Below, one piece after another: positions 1 through 12,240 of a DNA stretch of 64,000 bases. Numbering within the stretch: the stretch's first letter is position 1; every line of letters begins with the position of its first letter. The notes beneath the pieces are model-generated. The model did not search any database. It was not told the DNA's origin and saw only the letters and a program-made list of their open reading frames with translations. The DNA comes from Anisodus tanguticus (lineage: Eukaryota > Streptophyta > Magnoliopsida > Solanales > Solanaceae), in contig CM067547.1 in assembly GCA_034509755.1 (NCBI GenBank), forward strand, positions 51,779,359-51,843,358, given 5' to 3'. The translations under genes and the position numbers were made by a program.

Positions 1-233
1 GTAGCATCCCACATATGGGCTGATTTTGTATACAATGTGTATATTAGTCTTGTACCTTAATTAGTCTTGTACCTTAATTAGTCTTGTACACTTACCATAA
101 TTGTATAGTTAGTCTCCAAATAGTATAAGGTTTTAGGAGTAGAATAAGAATAGGATTTTCCTATTATGGAAATATGTAAATTGTATATATTGTCTTTCAA
201 TTAATGAAAATAATCAAGGGATTATTTCTTTCA
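1..233 (+). repeat. 5' LTR (partial) of the deleted Copia element
   Basis: AT-rich LTR sequence whose end matches the copy at 1951-2114. It contains a short internal tandem duplication of TACCTTAATTAGTCTTG around 52-88, present once in the 3' copy. The start is not determined and may lie outside the window. Confidence 0.75.
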
Positions 234-387
234 TGGTATCAAGAGTCTAGGTTTATTTTCTCTCCCAAATATTTCTGTCCAAACAGGCCGGAATCCGACC
301 TCCCTTCCTCGGGTTCCGTGCCCGATTTTTTTCTTCTTCTCAAATTTCTTCTTCCAACTCCCTACATCACGTCTTGTGTTGCTATTA

Positions 388-1950
388 TGGCTAAGAACAC
401 GTTTCACCCTGCCCTTGTTGTTTCTAATATCATGAATCACATTCCTATCGTTCTTGAGATAGAAAACGTCCATTATGCGACGTTGGCCGAATTGTTCAAA
501 GTTCATGCATGCTCGCATCAAGTTCTCCATCATATTATCCCCGCGTCTCCTACGGATACTGAGGTGCCCATACCCGAGGATGATCCTAAGTTATGTACGA
601 CACTTGATGCTACTGTTCTTGAGTGGATTTACTCCATTATTTCTATCGACCTCTTGCAGACGATTATCGAACCAGACGCCACGGCGATGGCGGCTTGGAA
701 TAGAATACGTAATATATTTCAAGATAATCAAAATTCTCGTGCTGTTACATTGGAGCAGGAGTTCTCCCACGTCAACATGGAAGATTTCCCCAACGTTTAA
801 GCATATTGCAAAAGGTTGAAAGAGTTGGCAGACCAACTCCGCAACGTTGGTGCGCCAATCACCAACGACCGTCTTGTCCTTCAGATGGTTGCAGGCCTTT
901 CAGAGGCATATAATGGTGTTGGAACGCTTCTTCGCCAGAGCAGCCCTCTTCCGCAATTTTATCAGACTCGTTCTATGCTTACACTCGAAGAAGCCGTCTT
1001 GGCCAAAAAGGCGACTACCGGTGCTTGTCCCGTAGTCATGATGACCGAGTCCAACTTTCCTCCGTCCGATTCCAACAACTCGGGCCAAAACCGCAACAAC
1101 GGTGGAGGCAAAAAGGGTTAGAATAAGAAAAATAATGGAAAAAATCGCGGCGACAAGAAAGGTGTCAGCCGGAACAGTGGCAGTGGCGGTGGTGCCCCTT
1201 GGGTCAGTGAGCAACAACAGTTCTGGGCCCCGCAGTGGGCCTCTATGCAGTGGCAGTGAGCCAGCCATTTTGAGCCTAACAGTGGCGGGTTTCCAGCTTA
1301 CTACCCGCGAAACTGGGGCCCAAATTTTCAACAGCCCAGGCCCAGTTTTCAGGGTCCAACCTCGGGTTTCAGGCCATCTTATGGGCCGGGGTAGCAGGCC
1401 ATCTTAGGGTCCAACCTCGGGTTTCAGGCCATCTTATGGGCCGGGGTAGCAGGCCAGCGTGCTTGGGGCTCGGCCCCCGCAGGCCCATCATGCAGCGGGC
1501 CTCGCACCAATCGACATTGAAGCAGCCATACACACACTTGGATTACAGCCACAAGACCCGAAGTGGTATATAGACACCGGAGCCACGACCCACACGACGT
1601 TCGACTAAGGTACTCTCTCGTCTTATTCCAATTTGAGCTGCCCTCGTGGCATAATTGTTAGTAATGGTAATTCAATTTCAATTCGTGGTTATGGTCATAA
1701 AACATTATCGCCCCCCCCCCCCCCCCATCCACCACTTATCTTGAAAAATACCCTTCATGCCCCCATGATTAAAAATTTAGTTTTTGTCCGAAAATTCACC
1801 ATTGATAATTTCGTGTCTATTGAATTTGATCCATTTGAATTTTCTGTGAAGGATTTCAAGACGGGGAGTCATCTCATGAGGTGTAATAGTAGGGGAGATC
1901 TTTATCCTATCACGACAAGTTCCGATTTCTCGAGTCACGCATTGCCATTA
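388..1950 (+). pseudogene. Copia gag / protease / pre-integrase remnant
   Basis: Gag starts at ATG 388 (MAKNTFHPALVVSN) and shows the plant Copia UBN2-type gag pattern, with LEWIYSIISIDLLQ and FQDNQNSRAVTLEQEF. In-frame stops occur at about 798 and 1120. A 55-bp tandem duplication (1351-1405 and 1406-1455) lies in the Gly/Pro-rich tail. An aspartic protease motif, WYIDTGATTHTTFD, follows at about 1565 and is followed by another stop. The last recognisable stretch is a GAG-pre-integrase segment (NLVFVRKFTIDNFVSIEFDP, about 1770-1830) in which a 17-18-base C run at about 1710 encodes a proline tract. It is similar to the Copia element at 54-59 kb but is not that copy. Confidence 0.8.
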
Positions 1951-2114
1951 TACCTTAATTAGTCTTGTACACTTACAATAATTGTATAATTAGTCTTCAA
2001 ATAGAATAAGATTTTAGGACTAGAATAGGAATAAGATTTTCATATTATGAAAATATGTAAATTGTATATATTGTCTTTTAATTAATGAAAATAATCAAGG
2101 GGTTATTTCTTTCA
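1951..2114 (+). repeat. 3' LTR (partial) of the deleted Copia element
   Basis: Repeats the last ~165 bp of the 5' LTR with a few substitutions, ending in the same TTATTTCTTTCA. It joins directly to the pre-integrase coding remnant, which marks the deletion junction. Confidence 0.8.
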
Positions 2115-2613
2115 AATAATTTCAATGCACTTAAATTTATTTGGAAAAAGAAAAGAGCGGAGGACAAAAAGGATGGAGTTAAGGGACAATCAATCAACGA
2201 TGGCATGGGAAAAGAGATACTCCTATCCTATAGAATTTGATTGAACCAAACACCATGATATCTGTGAACTTTAATACTAAAAGAATAGCATACCATACAT
2301 TATACGATATGGATACCATATGGAACTTTATACTTTACAACAAACCAAACACTAGAAAATGGTCGAGAAAATAATTTCACTAGGTAAAACATATCCCATA
2401 CTCTTGTAGCTCATTTCTTTAGCTGCCTTAAATAGAGCAAGAACCGTTAAAAGGATCAATTTAGTATTATCTATGCTCATGATCCGATTGTGCCACTTCC
2501 AACTTATAGAAATAGATGAATAGATTTAAAAGTACAAGAAACAAATCAATCAATAAAATAATTGAGCAGATTTGACTTGTCGGTGTTGAGGATTCATCTA
2601 ATTACACGAAAAA
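2115..2613. other. Intergenic / 3' flank of PHT5
   Basis: No gene seen. It holds the downstream flank of the minus-strand transporter gene, AT-rich, where its 3' UTR and polyadenylation site should lie. No clear repeat boundary. Confidence 0.5.
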
Positions 2614-5600
2614 TCAATAGAGAGAATTGTAGGTCCAAAAGGTGGCAAGAATCGACACTATGCATATGAAGAGCGAAGGAAGAAGAGTAACATTCAAGAG
2701 CATACTCTCCCCCAAATACCCTGCTAGAGTTATGGTTGCATCTGCAATCACCCGAGCAATGGTTCCAGCTTCTGTAGACAAGAGGCCACCGTTGTAGGTT
2801 CCACGAGAAAGTCTAGATGACATGACTCGCGAGAGGAGTGACAAATTTACACCTGAAGCGAGCGAAAATAACATTTTTAGAATGTGCGTAGTATAAAAAA
2901 TAACAATAACATACAATCATTGAGAAGATTGTTGGATCTCAAGTTTTGTTAGATGCAAAGAAGTGTTAACTACAAACACCACCTATACATATGTAAAGGA
3001 ATAAATTCACTTATATCAACGTGCTACAGTTAACCTAATTTTTCTAAAATCAACGACTTTCTTTAGATAACGATGCAACTTTTTTCTTGAACTATAACTA
3101 TTAACTACACTGCTTAATAGACACACAATATAGAAAACCTATCAACTAGAAGCCAGTATATCATGTCATTCCATTCTTATCGGGTTCATATAGCCACACA
3201 CATGCTACAACAAAAGTTTCTCCCTTCTTGATCTGGAAAAATAATAGCATATCGTGTTTCTAAAATCAGTATCCATCTTTATCTTCCTAAAGAGCATAGT
3301 TTGTGTCCACACATAATTTGGATACGCCATTATATCCCCTTCCATCAAGTTTTTCTCACTTTGAGAACAAGTTTTATTAAACTACACAACTTTTGGTTTC
3401 CGTTTGAGAATTTAGTTTCCAGTGAGAATTAAGATACACGTGTGTTTGTTAAGAAAGATGACGAAAAGAGGGGATCATACCTTCTAACACTTCAGCAGAT
3501 ACAAACAATAAGAGCCCCGAGCAGACATATTGTGGCACGGAGTATGGGATTATAACATTAAAGCTCATGAGTATACCAACACAAACCATAATTTCAGATG
3601 CCAATAAAATTTGCCTGCAAACAACGGAAACTCAATACTCAAATTCTGATGGTGAAGATTTAATATGATAGACGACGCATAGTGAATATTTAGTCTTGAC
3701 AAATTGTCCTATTTTTGTCTAATTAGATGCAATTTTTTCAACTTAAACACAATATCAATAGCTAGGCATTACAAGGCGAGACTTGAACTGTATGCGACAT
3801 ATTTTATTTTTATTTTTATAGGTCAAGCCAACAACAACAACAAAAACATACCTAGTGGAATCCCACAACGTGAGGTCTGGGGAGGGTAGAGTGTACGCAG
3901 ACCTTACCTCTACCCTGGGAGGTAGAGAGGCTTTTTCCGAAAGACCCCCCCGCTCAAGAGAAAGCATAAAAAAGATCAGATAAGGACAAGAAATTCAAAG
4001 CAGCATGAAAATAAAAATAACGAAAGTGACTAAGCCATGATAAAGCAGTGTGAAAAAGGAGCAGTAGCCACCACCGATAAAATAAGATACTCGAAGTACA
4101 AGAAATAACAGATAGTAGCAGAAATCAAAGGACAAGAAACTATAGAGCAATATTACGACTACTAGTATGAAAGAATAAGAAATACTACTTACGAGTCATC
4201 TACCCTAATCTGAATTCTCCATAACCTCCTATCTAAGGTCATGTCCTTGGTAAGCTGGAACTGCGCCATGTCCTGCCTAATCACCTCTCCCCAATACTTC
4301 TTCGGCCTACCTCTACCTCTTCTGAAACCGTGCATAGCCAATCTCTCACACCTCACTTTCCGCATCTTGTCCTCTACCGAGGCCACTCTCACCTTGTCCC
4401 GGATAACTTCATTCCTAATCCTATCTCTCCTAGTGTGTCCACATATCCATCGCAACATTCTCATCTCTGCAACTTTCATCTTTTGAACGTGAGAGATCTT
4501 AATTGGCCAACATTCCACCCCATACAACATAGTCATTTTAACCACCACTTTGGAGAACTTGCCCTTAAGTTTTGGTAACACCTTTTTATCACACAACATT
4601 CCAAAAGCGAGTCTCTATTCCATTCACCCTACACCAATACGATGTGTGACATCATCGTCAATTTTCCAGTTTCTTTGTATTATAGACCCAAGGTACTTGA
4701 AACTACTTTTCTTCTAGATAGCATGGGTACCAAGCCTCATTTCCACTTCATCCTCATGCGGTGCGTCACTGAACTTGCACTCCAAGTACTCTGCCTTGGT
4801 CCTACTCAACTTGAACTCTTTAGACTCCAGAGTCTGTCTCCAATCCTCCAGCTTAGCCTTAACTCCGCTGCAAGTCTCGTCAATCAGGACTATGTCATAC
4901 GCGAATAACATACACCATACACCTCACCTTGTATTTGCCGCGTCAATCCATCCATCACCAAGACAAATAAAAATGAGCTAAGAGCTGATCCCTGGTGCAA
5001 CCCCATCATAACTGGAAAGTGCTCCGAGTCTCCTTCTATTGTCCTTACCCTGGTCTTGGCTCCATCATACACGTCCTTGATCGTTCTAATGTAATCTATA
5101 GGTACATCTCTAGCCTCCAAACATCTCCATAGAACCTCACTTGGCACTTTGTCGTAGGCCTTTTCTAGGTCGATGAATACCATGTGTAAGTCCATCTTCC
5201 TCTCCCTATACTGCTTCACCAGTCTTATAGCAAGATGAATGACTTCTGTAATTGATCGCCCTGACATGAATCCGAACATGTTTTCTGAAATCGACACGAC
5301 TCTTGTCACCCTCATCTCCACCACCTTTCCCACATTTTCATAGTGTGACTTAGCAGCTTGATACCTCTATAGTTGTTGCAACTCTGGATATCACCCTTGT
5401 TCTTGTACAAAAGAATCATTGTACTCCACCTCCATTCTTTAGGCATCTTTGCCATCTTAAAAATGACATTAAATATGTCAAACTCCCCCATTTGATCCTA
5501 GGTTGATCATCCACGACCCTTTCTTCTTCATCTTGATCTCTAAATCCATCACCAAGAGCTTTTGTTGAGTTGTAAGGTTCTCGCTCGGAATAACCTTACA

Positions 5601-8600
5601 GTCTTTACAACAAAAATTTATAGGTCAAGCCATGAAAATATTGATCACATGCAGAGGTGACAAAATTAGCCCATGAAATCATGATCCCCCAAACTTGCCA
5701 TGTTTGGACGGGTTAATGACCCACTCATTTATCAACTCAGCCCATTTTAACCAGTCCAATTCAGCCCAAAAAAAAGCTGGGTTGATACGTAGTCTGAAGA
5801 CCTATGAGAAACCTTTGCAAAATATTTATAAAAAGAAAAAAATTGTTTGATATATTATATACAACCATTATAAAGAAAAACAAGTTTTATTAGATACTTG
5901 AACAAAATATAAGAAAGCAAACAAAGAAATTAGAACTTAGTAAGAGTTAGGCGGGTAGATTATGACCCATATTGAACCACAAATTTATTAACTCAACCTA
6001 CTTTTGACCCACTCAAATTCAGCGTAACGTGCTCACTTGACCCCCCCCCCCCCTTAGGTACATGCATGAGCATCCGAGGTAAGACATTTTTGGAATCAGT
6101 AAACATGAAGGTCCAAAACAAAATATTTCTAGTTAAGAATCCTCAAGGAAAAGTAAATATTGTTGATTGTTACCATTTGCAAGTATGTAAAGGAAATCCA
6201 TTACTTTTAGAGAACAATCTGTGTCACTGATAGCATTGGGAATCCATTAATGCATGCTTGTGCGAAAAAGAATTACCTGTCCTCGAACATGTTACTTATA
6301 TAGCTCCCAACAACAAGATTTACTGGAAGAACTGTGAGGCCAAGACATGCGAGAAAAATCGCCACAGTGCCTGTTGACCAGCTAAAGTAATATGTCGTGA
6401 CGACACTAGATTCTGAAAGTAAAATCTCCATTGCATATTTCAACATAAAATAGATTAACAATTGAACCTGGAAACATCAAAGAGTGGCGTCAGTGGTCAT
6501 TAAATTTCATACCATTCTATTAGACAACTAAATCATATAGACTTCATATGATGTCAAGTAGCAAAAATAGGTTCCATCCTTTTTTTCTTCCCTTTTATTT
6601 TCCTTCTTTTGGGTGCTATTAGTGCAGTTCTTAATTCTGTATTCAACCCTGCACCATCCTAACAAGAACTATCTTGTCGGCTTTTAACTTGTGTCCTAAA
6701 CATACCAACCCAAATGGAAAAAGTGCCCGAGAAGAAAACATCTATTAGGTGTTGAACCCCAAGAAACATCAGGGAAGCAGGTACCACATACTGATAGTTG
6801 AACGCCAAAGAGTCGATTTCTCAGTGAAGAACAAAAGCAAGTAATTTCACCAGATCACTCTTTAAAACAAATGGAATATTAGTAGGCCTCTGGACATATA
6901 TTTTGTTGAAACTTGAAAAAAGAGTTTTTGAAGTCGAAGTTGAAAAATAGTATTTGGAAGTTGAAGTTATGTTTGGACATGCATTCCACTTGAAAAAAAA
7001 GGTAGACGTTTTGTGAGTGGAAAAGTTATTATTTTACTTGAAAAATTGGTCAAGTCTTGACCAGCTTTTTAAACTTGGCAAACTCATCTTCAAAAACTAA
7101 CCAAAAATCATTCCAATATATAACCAATGTTTTGAAAATATTTTTTAAAAAATGTGAAAAAAAATTCATGTCCAAATGAGCCTTAATTACTTATTGGATC
7201 GCAAAGAAAGCAAGGAGCTCAGAGTTGAACATACCTTCACAGAAGGAGAGAGCAACCTGTATGCTGCTGCTATGGAATTAGCAGGTCGATGAGAATCCTC
7301 GGGAGCTTCTTCACTCTCGTCGCCTTCTTCTTCATCATCATCTTGTTGATTCTCTGGTGATTTTAATAGCAATGGTTCCACAACACCCTTTTCAAGGGCA
7401 TCAGCTGCAGGTTCTAGTGATCAAACAGATTCTTTATCAGATCCTATCTAATCAGACCTTATGACGCCAGCTTTTTTTGCGCATACTCCAGGAAATAGTT
7501 TAGTTAGATTTTATGGCACAATCATAATATGGAGCTCAAGTGAACTGTTATTTTGCATCTTCAGTCAAACTATGACACATAAAATAAACTTTTTCCTACT
7601 TCACAAACCAAAGATTATACTTTGAACATTTAAATAAACAAAATATAACAAAACATTAGCACTGCATTTCCCTTACTTAACATTGGATAGATGGCATACT
7701 CTACTCTTATCTTAAATAATGCATCAAGCCAGTGCACAAGGTTCAAAATTTAAGTTTGAAATGTATGACCATGAGCGACAAGATGTGGGCTCATAGTTAA
7801 AACAGGTTCATAAGAATTTAGGGTTGACTTAATCATATTTAATACTCGCCTGGGTAAATATTGGCAAGTTTACTAATTTGAGTTTATTTATTCGGGAGAA
7901 CCATTTACCAGAATATCAAATACTTTTCATAATGTTGTAACACTTACCCGCACTGGTTATTTACCATGGTTAAGTGATTTAATGTAGTGAAAATATGCAT
8001 TAATTAATCATGGTTAAGTGATTAGAAGTGTATGTACAAACACATGTCATGCATCTTCGTTTGCTTAGTGGTTAAGTTTTTACACTCACAATGTTGTGCA
8101 TATTAGAGATGTGAATATCACTCGAGTTCAGAACAGAAAGACACAGAAGAGAAGGAAAGAAAAATGTTTTTCTTTGCCCCCCTTTTTTGAATTGAATTTG
8201 ATATGTGTGGGTTTCATTCAAGTTCCCTTAACTGAAAGCGCTCCAGATTCTAATTTCAGTGACTATATTTGTTTAAAATTTGCACAACATTTGGAAAAAA
8301 AAATTCATTCCCCATTTTCTAGTATGACTGGTTTTAAACAACAACATACCCAGTGTAATCCCACAAATGGAGTCTAGGGAAGGTAGTATGTACGCAGACC
8401 TTACCTTTACCTCTACCTTTGTTGGGGACTAATTTTAGTTCCAGTTAAATATTATAGAGAATAAGGGGAATGTAAAGCGTAGAGGAACTAATATATGCAA
8501 TGCAACTTCGGAATAGTAATAGCTCAAATAACCAAAAAGAAAAGTGGAACATACCAGCCTTAGATTCTTGAGGAACGTTGTTTATTTCAGTATCACGATT

Positions 8601-11600
8601 AGGTTCTTTAAAAGAGATCCACAGCCATATCAAATAGATTAACCATGCAAAAGCCATAAGCCAACCAGGCAAAGTATCTTGGTTGAAGGTTAACTTGTAA
8701 ATCTTAAAATTCGTCTGAAGTAAACCAGCAAGTGCAGGTCCACATGCCATTCCAAGTGCGCTAGCACTAACGAAACCTGCTGAAGCCTGCATCCGGATTT
8801 TAAGTGGCACACAGTCGCTGATGTAGCGACGGTTCACTGCTCTGGCGGAACCAAAACTGCAATTCAAGAAGAGAAGGCCAAGCCACCATATTGTCAACTT
8901 GTAGTCTTACAGTTAAGTACAAATTCAATAAATCAATCAATCAACTAATCCTCTATCCCATAACTAATTGGGGTCAGCTATCTGCATCCTATATATTCAT
9001 TCAGTTTTATCCGGACTCTTTCCATTCTAATATGAATAACCTGTTTTTAAGGACAAAGGTTTAACAGACAAAACATAAAAGTTAAGTAAAAAACTTTGCT
9101 TTGCACAAGATTGACAATATATCACCCAAGTTAATTAAGGACATATAAAATAAGAGACATTTACACAATAAACGCTCCTCCAACCGCCACCATCCCCTGT
9201 GTCCCAAGTACAAAAAAGAAATATATAAAATATTCAATAAAAGAAAAACCGCATGTACAGATACACACAGCTGGGAAGAGTGGAGGAGATAGGTTTACCC
9301 GCAAAATAGACGACCGATAAGCAGAACTGGTATTGATTTGAGATCATAAGCCAATGCATACATGACGTTCCCGATAAAAAGAACTATACTGCTAAAAACC
9401 AGAGGTCTGAAATAAGACCTGTTTGACCAAGCACTGAAATACACGGACGAAAAGATCTGCGCGACCGCCATGGCTCCAATCACAATCCCACAAACCGTTG
9501 CAGCCGCACCAAGGCTCATAGAATAATCATCTGCCGTCGGTACGATAATGTATGTATTGACCATGTAAAGGAAAGTATTTGCCAAGTTCAACAGGAGCGA
9601 CATAAAATGGTATTTCTGATCATCAACTTCTTCCTCAACAGGAGTAGGTAACTCCTCTTGCATGATAAGTGCATGTTGGGCCATAAAGTTAAGGAAGTTT
9701 GTCGAATGACTTAATCTATCGACAGCTGCTTGCATCGAGTCAACTACAGGATCCTGCAAAGAGGTGTGTACGATATAAGAAAATAGTAGAGCATGTCTAG
9801 AATTTATATATGGAGCTTAACAGCAAAAAACTATACTCCCTCCATCCCACTTTATGTGACACGATAGAGTATGACGGTCAAACGATCTAATTTTTTGTGT
9901 GAATTTAGACATAGAATCTTCAAGTTTTCAAAATTAAATTTACATATTCAGAAACTACATAAAAAGAACTAAGTCACAATATGAAAAGCTGTGGTCACAG
10001 AAAAACTCATGACTCTCCAAATAGTAACTGTCATATAAAGTGGGACAGAGGGCGTAATATTTATAGAACCTGCACAAAGATATGAAGCTGATTAATAAAA
10101 GTAAACTAAAACCTGGAGTGGAAGAGATGGCTGGTCATAAATTGACAAGTAGCTTCCCTGACGGTCTTGAAGATCTGCGAGACTACGAGATATTGCTCCA
10201 ACAACTGCCCCTAATCCCTGCGATCATCATTCAGGGATGGCTTGCGTTAGGGCATACTAGTGCGAACAAATCTGAATCTCACGTCTAGTCAAGAAACGAC
10301 ATTGCAATAATGAGTTAAAGGGAAAATCTCGGGAGAAAAAGACTAGTAATGGAGGTGTTTAGCAGCAGTAGCATTATTATAGTAGTAAAAGTAGAAGAGT
10401 AGACTAGCTCTTTGAGTTCAGAAAATTACCACGTGCTTGAATACTTGCTGAAGTTGGGAATAGGGATGATTAGCCCGGGTTTTGACATAATAATCTGTGA
10501 ACTTATAGCCGAAACGTTTGTCGAATTTTTTAAGTATCTTCCGCAATCCAATAGCATTTATTTCGACGAAATAAAGAAGCTTTAGAAGATCACGCCCCAC
10601 GGCTTGATAAGATTCCCGCAAATCATTTATTTTGGATATGTCAGGCTGCTCTTGAAGAGAATCTTTCTGTTCATTAAGTTCAGATATCCTACTCGCAAGA
10701 GCTCCCTGTTGTTCCAACAAAAAGAGAACTATTGTTTCAATCTGCAAAAGTTAAGAAGAAAAATATCAGATTCCCGTGATGTGCCTGAAGCATCCTTTGC
10801 TATGAGAAATATCCTTTTGATGAAATACACGACACATAAATGTTACAAGCAAATAGAGATAGCCAGACTAGTAACTAAGGACTATATTGACCACTCCAAA
10901 CCTATCAGACATAAGCAGAGTAAGCAACAAATTATACAACAGCCAGAGCAGGAAACAAATATGGAAAATAAGACATTGATTGAAATAAGAACATGCTTTT
11001 AATTTTCCTAAAAGTTTGAGTAGGAAACAAATATTTCTGCAAAACGACAGTTCCACAACTGATATTTTACGACTGAATACTGATGTTCCTTCAGTCATTC
11101 AAAGGTACTCGCAAGTCGCAACTAATGTATAGCATATACACATAGTTCCCATCCTGATTCAAGTTGAACTAGGCACAGATTCCACTTCAGGAAAAGACCA
11201 TGAAATATCTCGTTGGAAGAACAAGTATTCAATTGAAGAGCCTCCAAAATCACTTTTAATTATACAACATATCAGAAACATCTCAAAATTGGTGAACTTC
11301 AAAGTTGACAAATTGGCACTGGGAGAACAAAATATCTAATAGGATTGGGTTGATATGCACATCTAAGGATGCAAGTGCATCAATCCCTTCTCTTTACCTG
11401 GTTATCCAGCATTCTGGAGAAATCCTTGAGAACAAATCTCCGATCCAGTACTACGGCTTGGCTATGGTTAGCATATTGCTTAAGCTTCTTCTTCATCAAT
11501 TTGTAATTGATATAGTATCTGCAACAAAATAGATCTTCACAATTCAACATAACATTGCAGATTCAAAATAAATTTACTTCTCTTGATTCCTTTTCTTTAG

Positions 11601-12240
11601 GTGGTAATGTGTAATTTCTCCTCTTTGAGTAATCACCTATGTTGCTCGGACCCTCCGAAAATGTTGCCCCATTCGTGTCGGATCCTCAAAAATGGATAGC
11701 TTTTGGACGATGCGACAAACATCTGGTGGTATCTTTGAAGAGTCCGAGCAGCATAGTTAAAAGTATTCAGGTACAAAAAATTCTCTCTTTACTAGCACAA
11801 AAAATAGAACATATTTCCTCAATCCTTCAAAGAAGCAAACTTCGTGTTTATGCATTGCAACTACCATTTCTTCATTTTTGATTAAAACACATTATCAATT
11901 AGGACTGTAAGAAGCTTTGTGTTATCAGGAATACAACAAGGTTTGCGGTAGACAGATATACAGCAAATATATTGAGTTCACAGCATAACATTTTCTAGAA
12001 CTGTGTTTTTACTAAAAAGAAACATAGCTAGTTTGGAAGCACGTCTAGCAATGCCAAATAACAGCATCAACAAGATTAATTTCTGCAGAATTTAATACAA
12101 GTTTTTAGTGTAATCTCTAGTTTCCGCCAAATTGAAACCAAAGAAATGAAACCGGAACTAGCTCTATATAAAGGACATTGGACATACCCTTGCCATTCTT
12201 GGATTTGTCTTTCCTTCAACTTTTTCCCAAAAGACACCAT
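2614..12240 (-). CDS. PHT5: SPX-MFS vacuolar phosphate transporter (PHT5/VPT type), 10 coding exons
   Basis: Reconstructed from GT-AG splice sites. Coding exons, 5' to 3': 12240-12188, 11518-11398, 10741-10430, 10217-10113, 9753-9299, 8856-8555, 7404-7235, 6467-6277, 3614-3481, 2852-2614. They total 2082 nt, or 693 aa plus stop TGA, the usual length for this family. All phases agree. Residues 1 to about 150 are an SPX domain that senses inositol pyrophosphates: MVSFGKKLKERQIQEWQG, YYINYKLMKKKLKQY and KILKKFDKRFG carry the basic ligand surface. The rest is an MFS transporter with about eleven hydrophobic segments and an acidic central loop (DDDEEEGDESEE) in exon 7. Such proteins import phosphate into the vacuole. 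Exon 7 could also start 9 nt earlier at a second in-frame AG. No frameshift or internal stop, so the gene looks intact despite transposons in most introns. Confidence 0.93.
3831..5616 (-). mobile_element. 5'-truncated RTE-type LINE in PHT5 intron (exons 8-9)
   Basis: Minus-strand non-LTR retrotransposon bounded by a perfect 16-bp target-site duplication, TTTATAGGTCAAGCCA, at 3815-3830 and 5617-5632. Reverse transcriptase fragments are clear: GRSITEVIHLAIRLVKQYRE, MVFIDLEKAYDKVP, MGLHQGSALS, then LFAYDIVLIDE, where the catalytic FADD box reads FAYD. After it comes the C-terminal WICGHTRRDRIRNE. Frames are interrupted, so it is dead. The 3' end (3831-3960) is TS-SINE-like and finishes in a TTG repeat. 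It is inserted in sense with PHT5, inside a 2.66-kb intron. Confidence 0.92.
4189..5333 (-). pseudogene. LINE reverse transcriptase remnant
   Basis: Three pieces in different frames: 5333-4890 (RT fingers and palm), 4911-4714 (palm with degraded FAYD, then the thumb region SRTKAEYLECKF) and 4599-4189 (C-terminal region with the conserved RMLRWICGHTRRD). The endonuclease domain is absent because the copy is 5' truncated. The mutated catalytic aspartate pair and the frame breaks make it non-functional. Confidence 0.88.
5650..6056. mobile_element. Possible hAT-like MITE in PHT5 intron
   Basis: Starts with CAGAGGTGACAAAATTAGCC and carries sub-terminal motifs (GGTTAATGACCCACTCATTT, then GACCCATATTGAACCACAAA) that recur towards a right end near 6056. 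The right terminus is obscured by a 14-base C run at 6041-6054. Assigned on start sequence and motif layout only. Confidence 0.35.
6885..7182. mobile_element. MITE in PHT5 intron (exons 7-8)
   Basis: About 300 bp with imperfect terminal inverted repeats: GGCCTCTGGACAT on the left against ATGTCCAAATGAGCC on the right. The inside is rich in GAAGTTGAAG/CTTCAA-type inverted motifs. No coding capacity. Confidence 0.5.
8334..8424 (-). mobile_element. TS-type SINE fragment in PHT5 intron (exons 6-7)
   Basis: Contains AACAACAACATACCCAGTG, then TGTACGCAGACCTTACC, the conserved body of the Solanaceae TS SINE. The TTG-type tail reads on the minus strand at the left edge. Confidence 0.75.
8936..9046. 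repeat. SINE-like fragment with the AACTAATTGGGGTCAGCTAT motif
   Basis: Lies in the intron between exons 5 and 6. It matches the layout of two other fragments in this window (about 44655-44755 and 45155-45250) that carry a variant of this motif followed by TATATGAATC and CATTC-rich sequence. Family name not certain. Confidence 0.5.
9834..10056. mobile_element. MITE filling PHT5 intron 4
   Basis: About 223 bp between near-perfect terminal inverted repeats: TACTCCCTCCATCCCAC on the left, and on the right AGTGGGACAGAGGGCGTA, whose reverse complement pairs with it. It occupies most of the 359-bp intron between exons 5 and 4, so the intron is mainly transposon sequence. Same terminal type as 14629-14880 and 50360-50618. 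Confidence 0.75.
11637..11756. mobile_element. Short fold-back MITE in PHT5 intron 1
   Basis: 120 bp flanked by CTATGTTGCTCGGAC (11637-11651) and GTCCGAGCAGCATAG (11742-11756), inverted repeats with one mismatch. The same ends occur on the 404-bp element at 44239-44642. Confidence 0.75.

Larger units (their letters stand above)
1..2114 (+). mobile_element. Deleted Copia LTR retrotransposon
   Basis: A Ty1/Copia element in plus orientation that begins at or before the window edge. The 5' LTR ends at 233 (TTATTTCTTTCA) and is followed at 234 by a primer-binding site, TGGTATCAAGAGTC, which resembles the initiator-Met tRNA complement. Gag, a protease motif and the GAG-pre-integrase region follow. 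The internal part then stops near 1950, where LTR sequence resumes and ends at 2114 with the same TTATTTCTTTCA. Most of integrase and all of reverse transcriptase and RNase H are missing, so the element is internally deleted and cannot move by itself. Confidence 0.85.
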
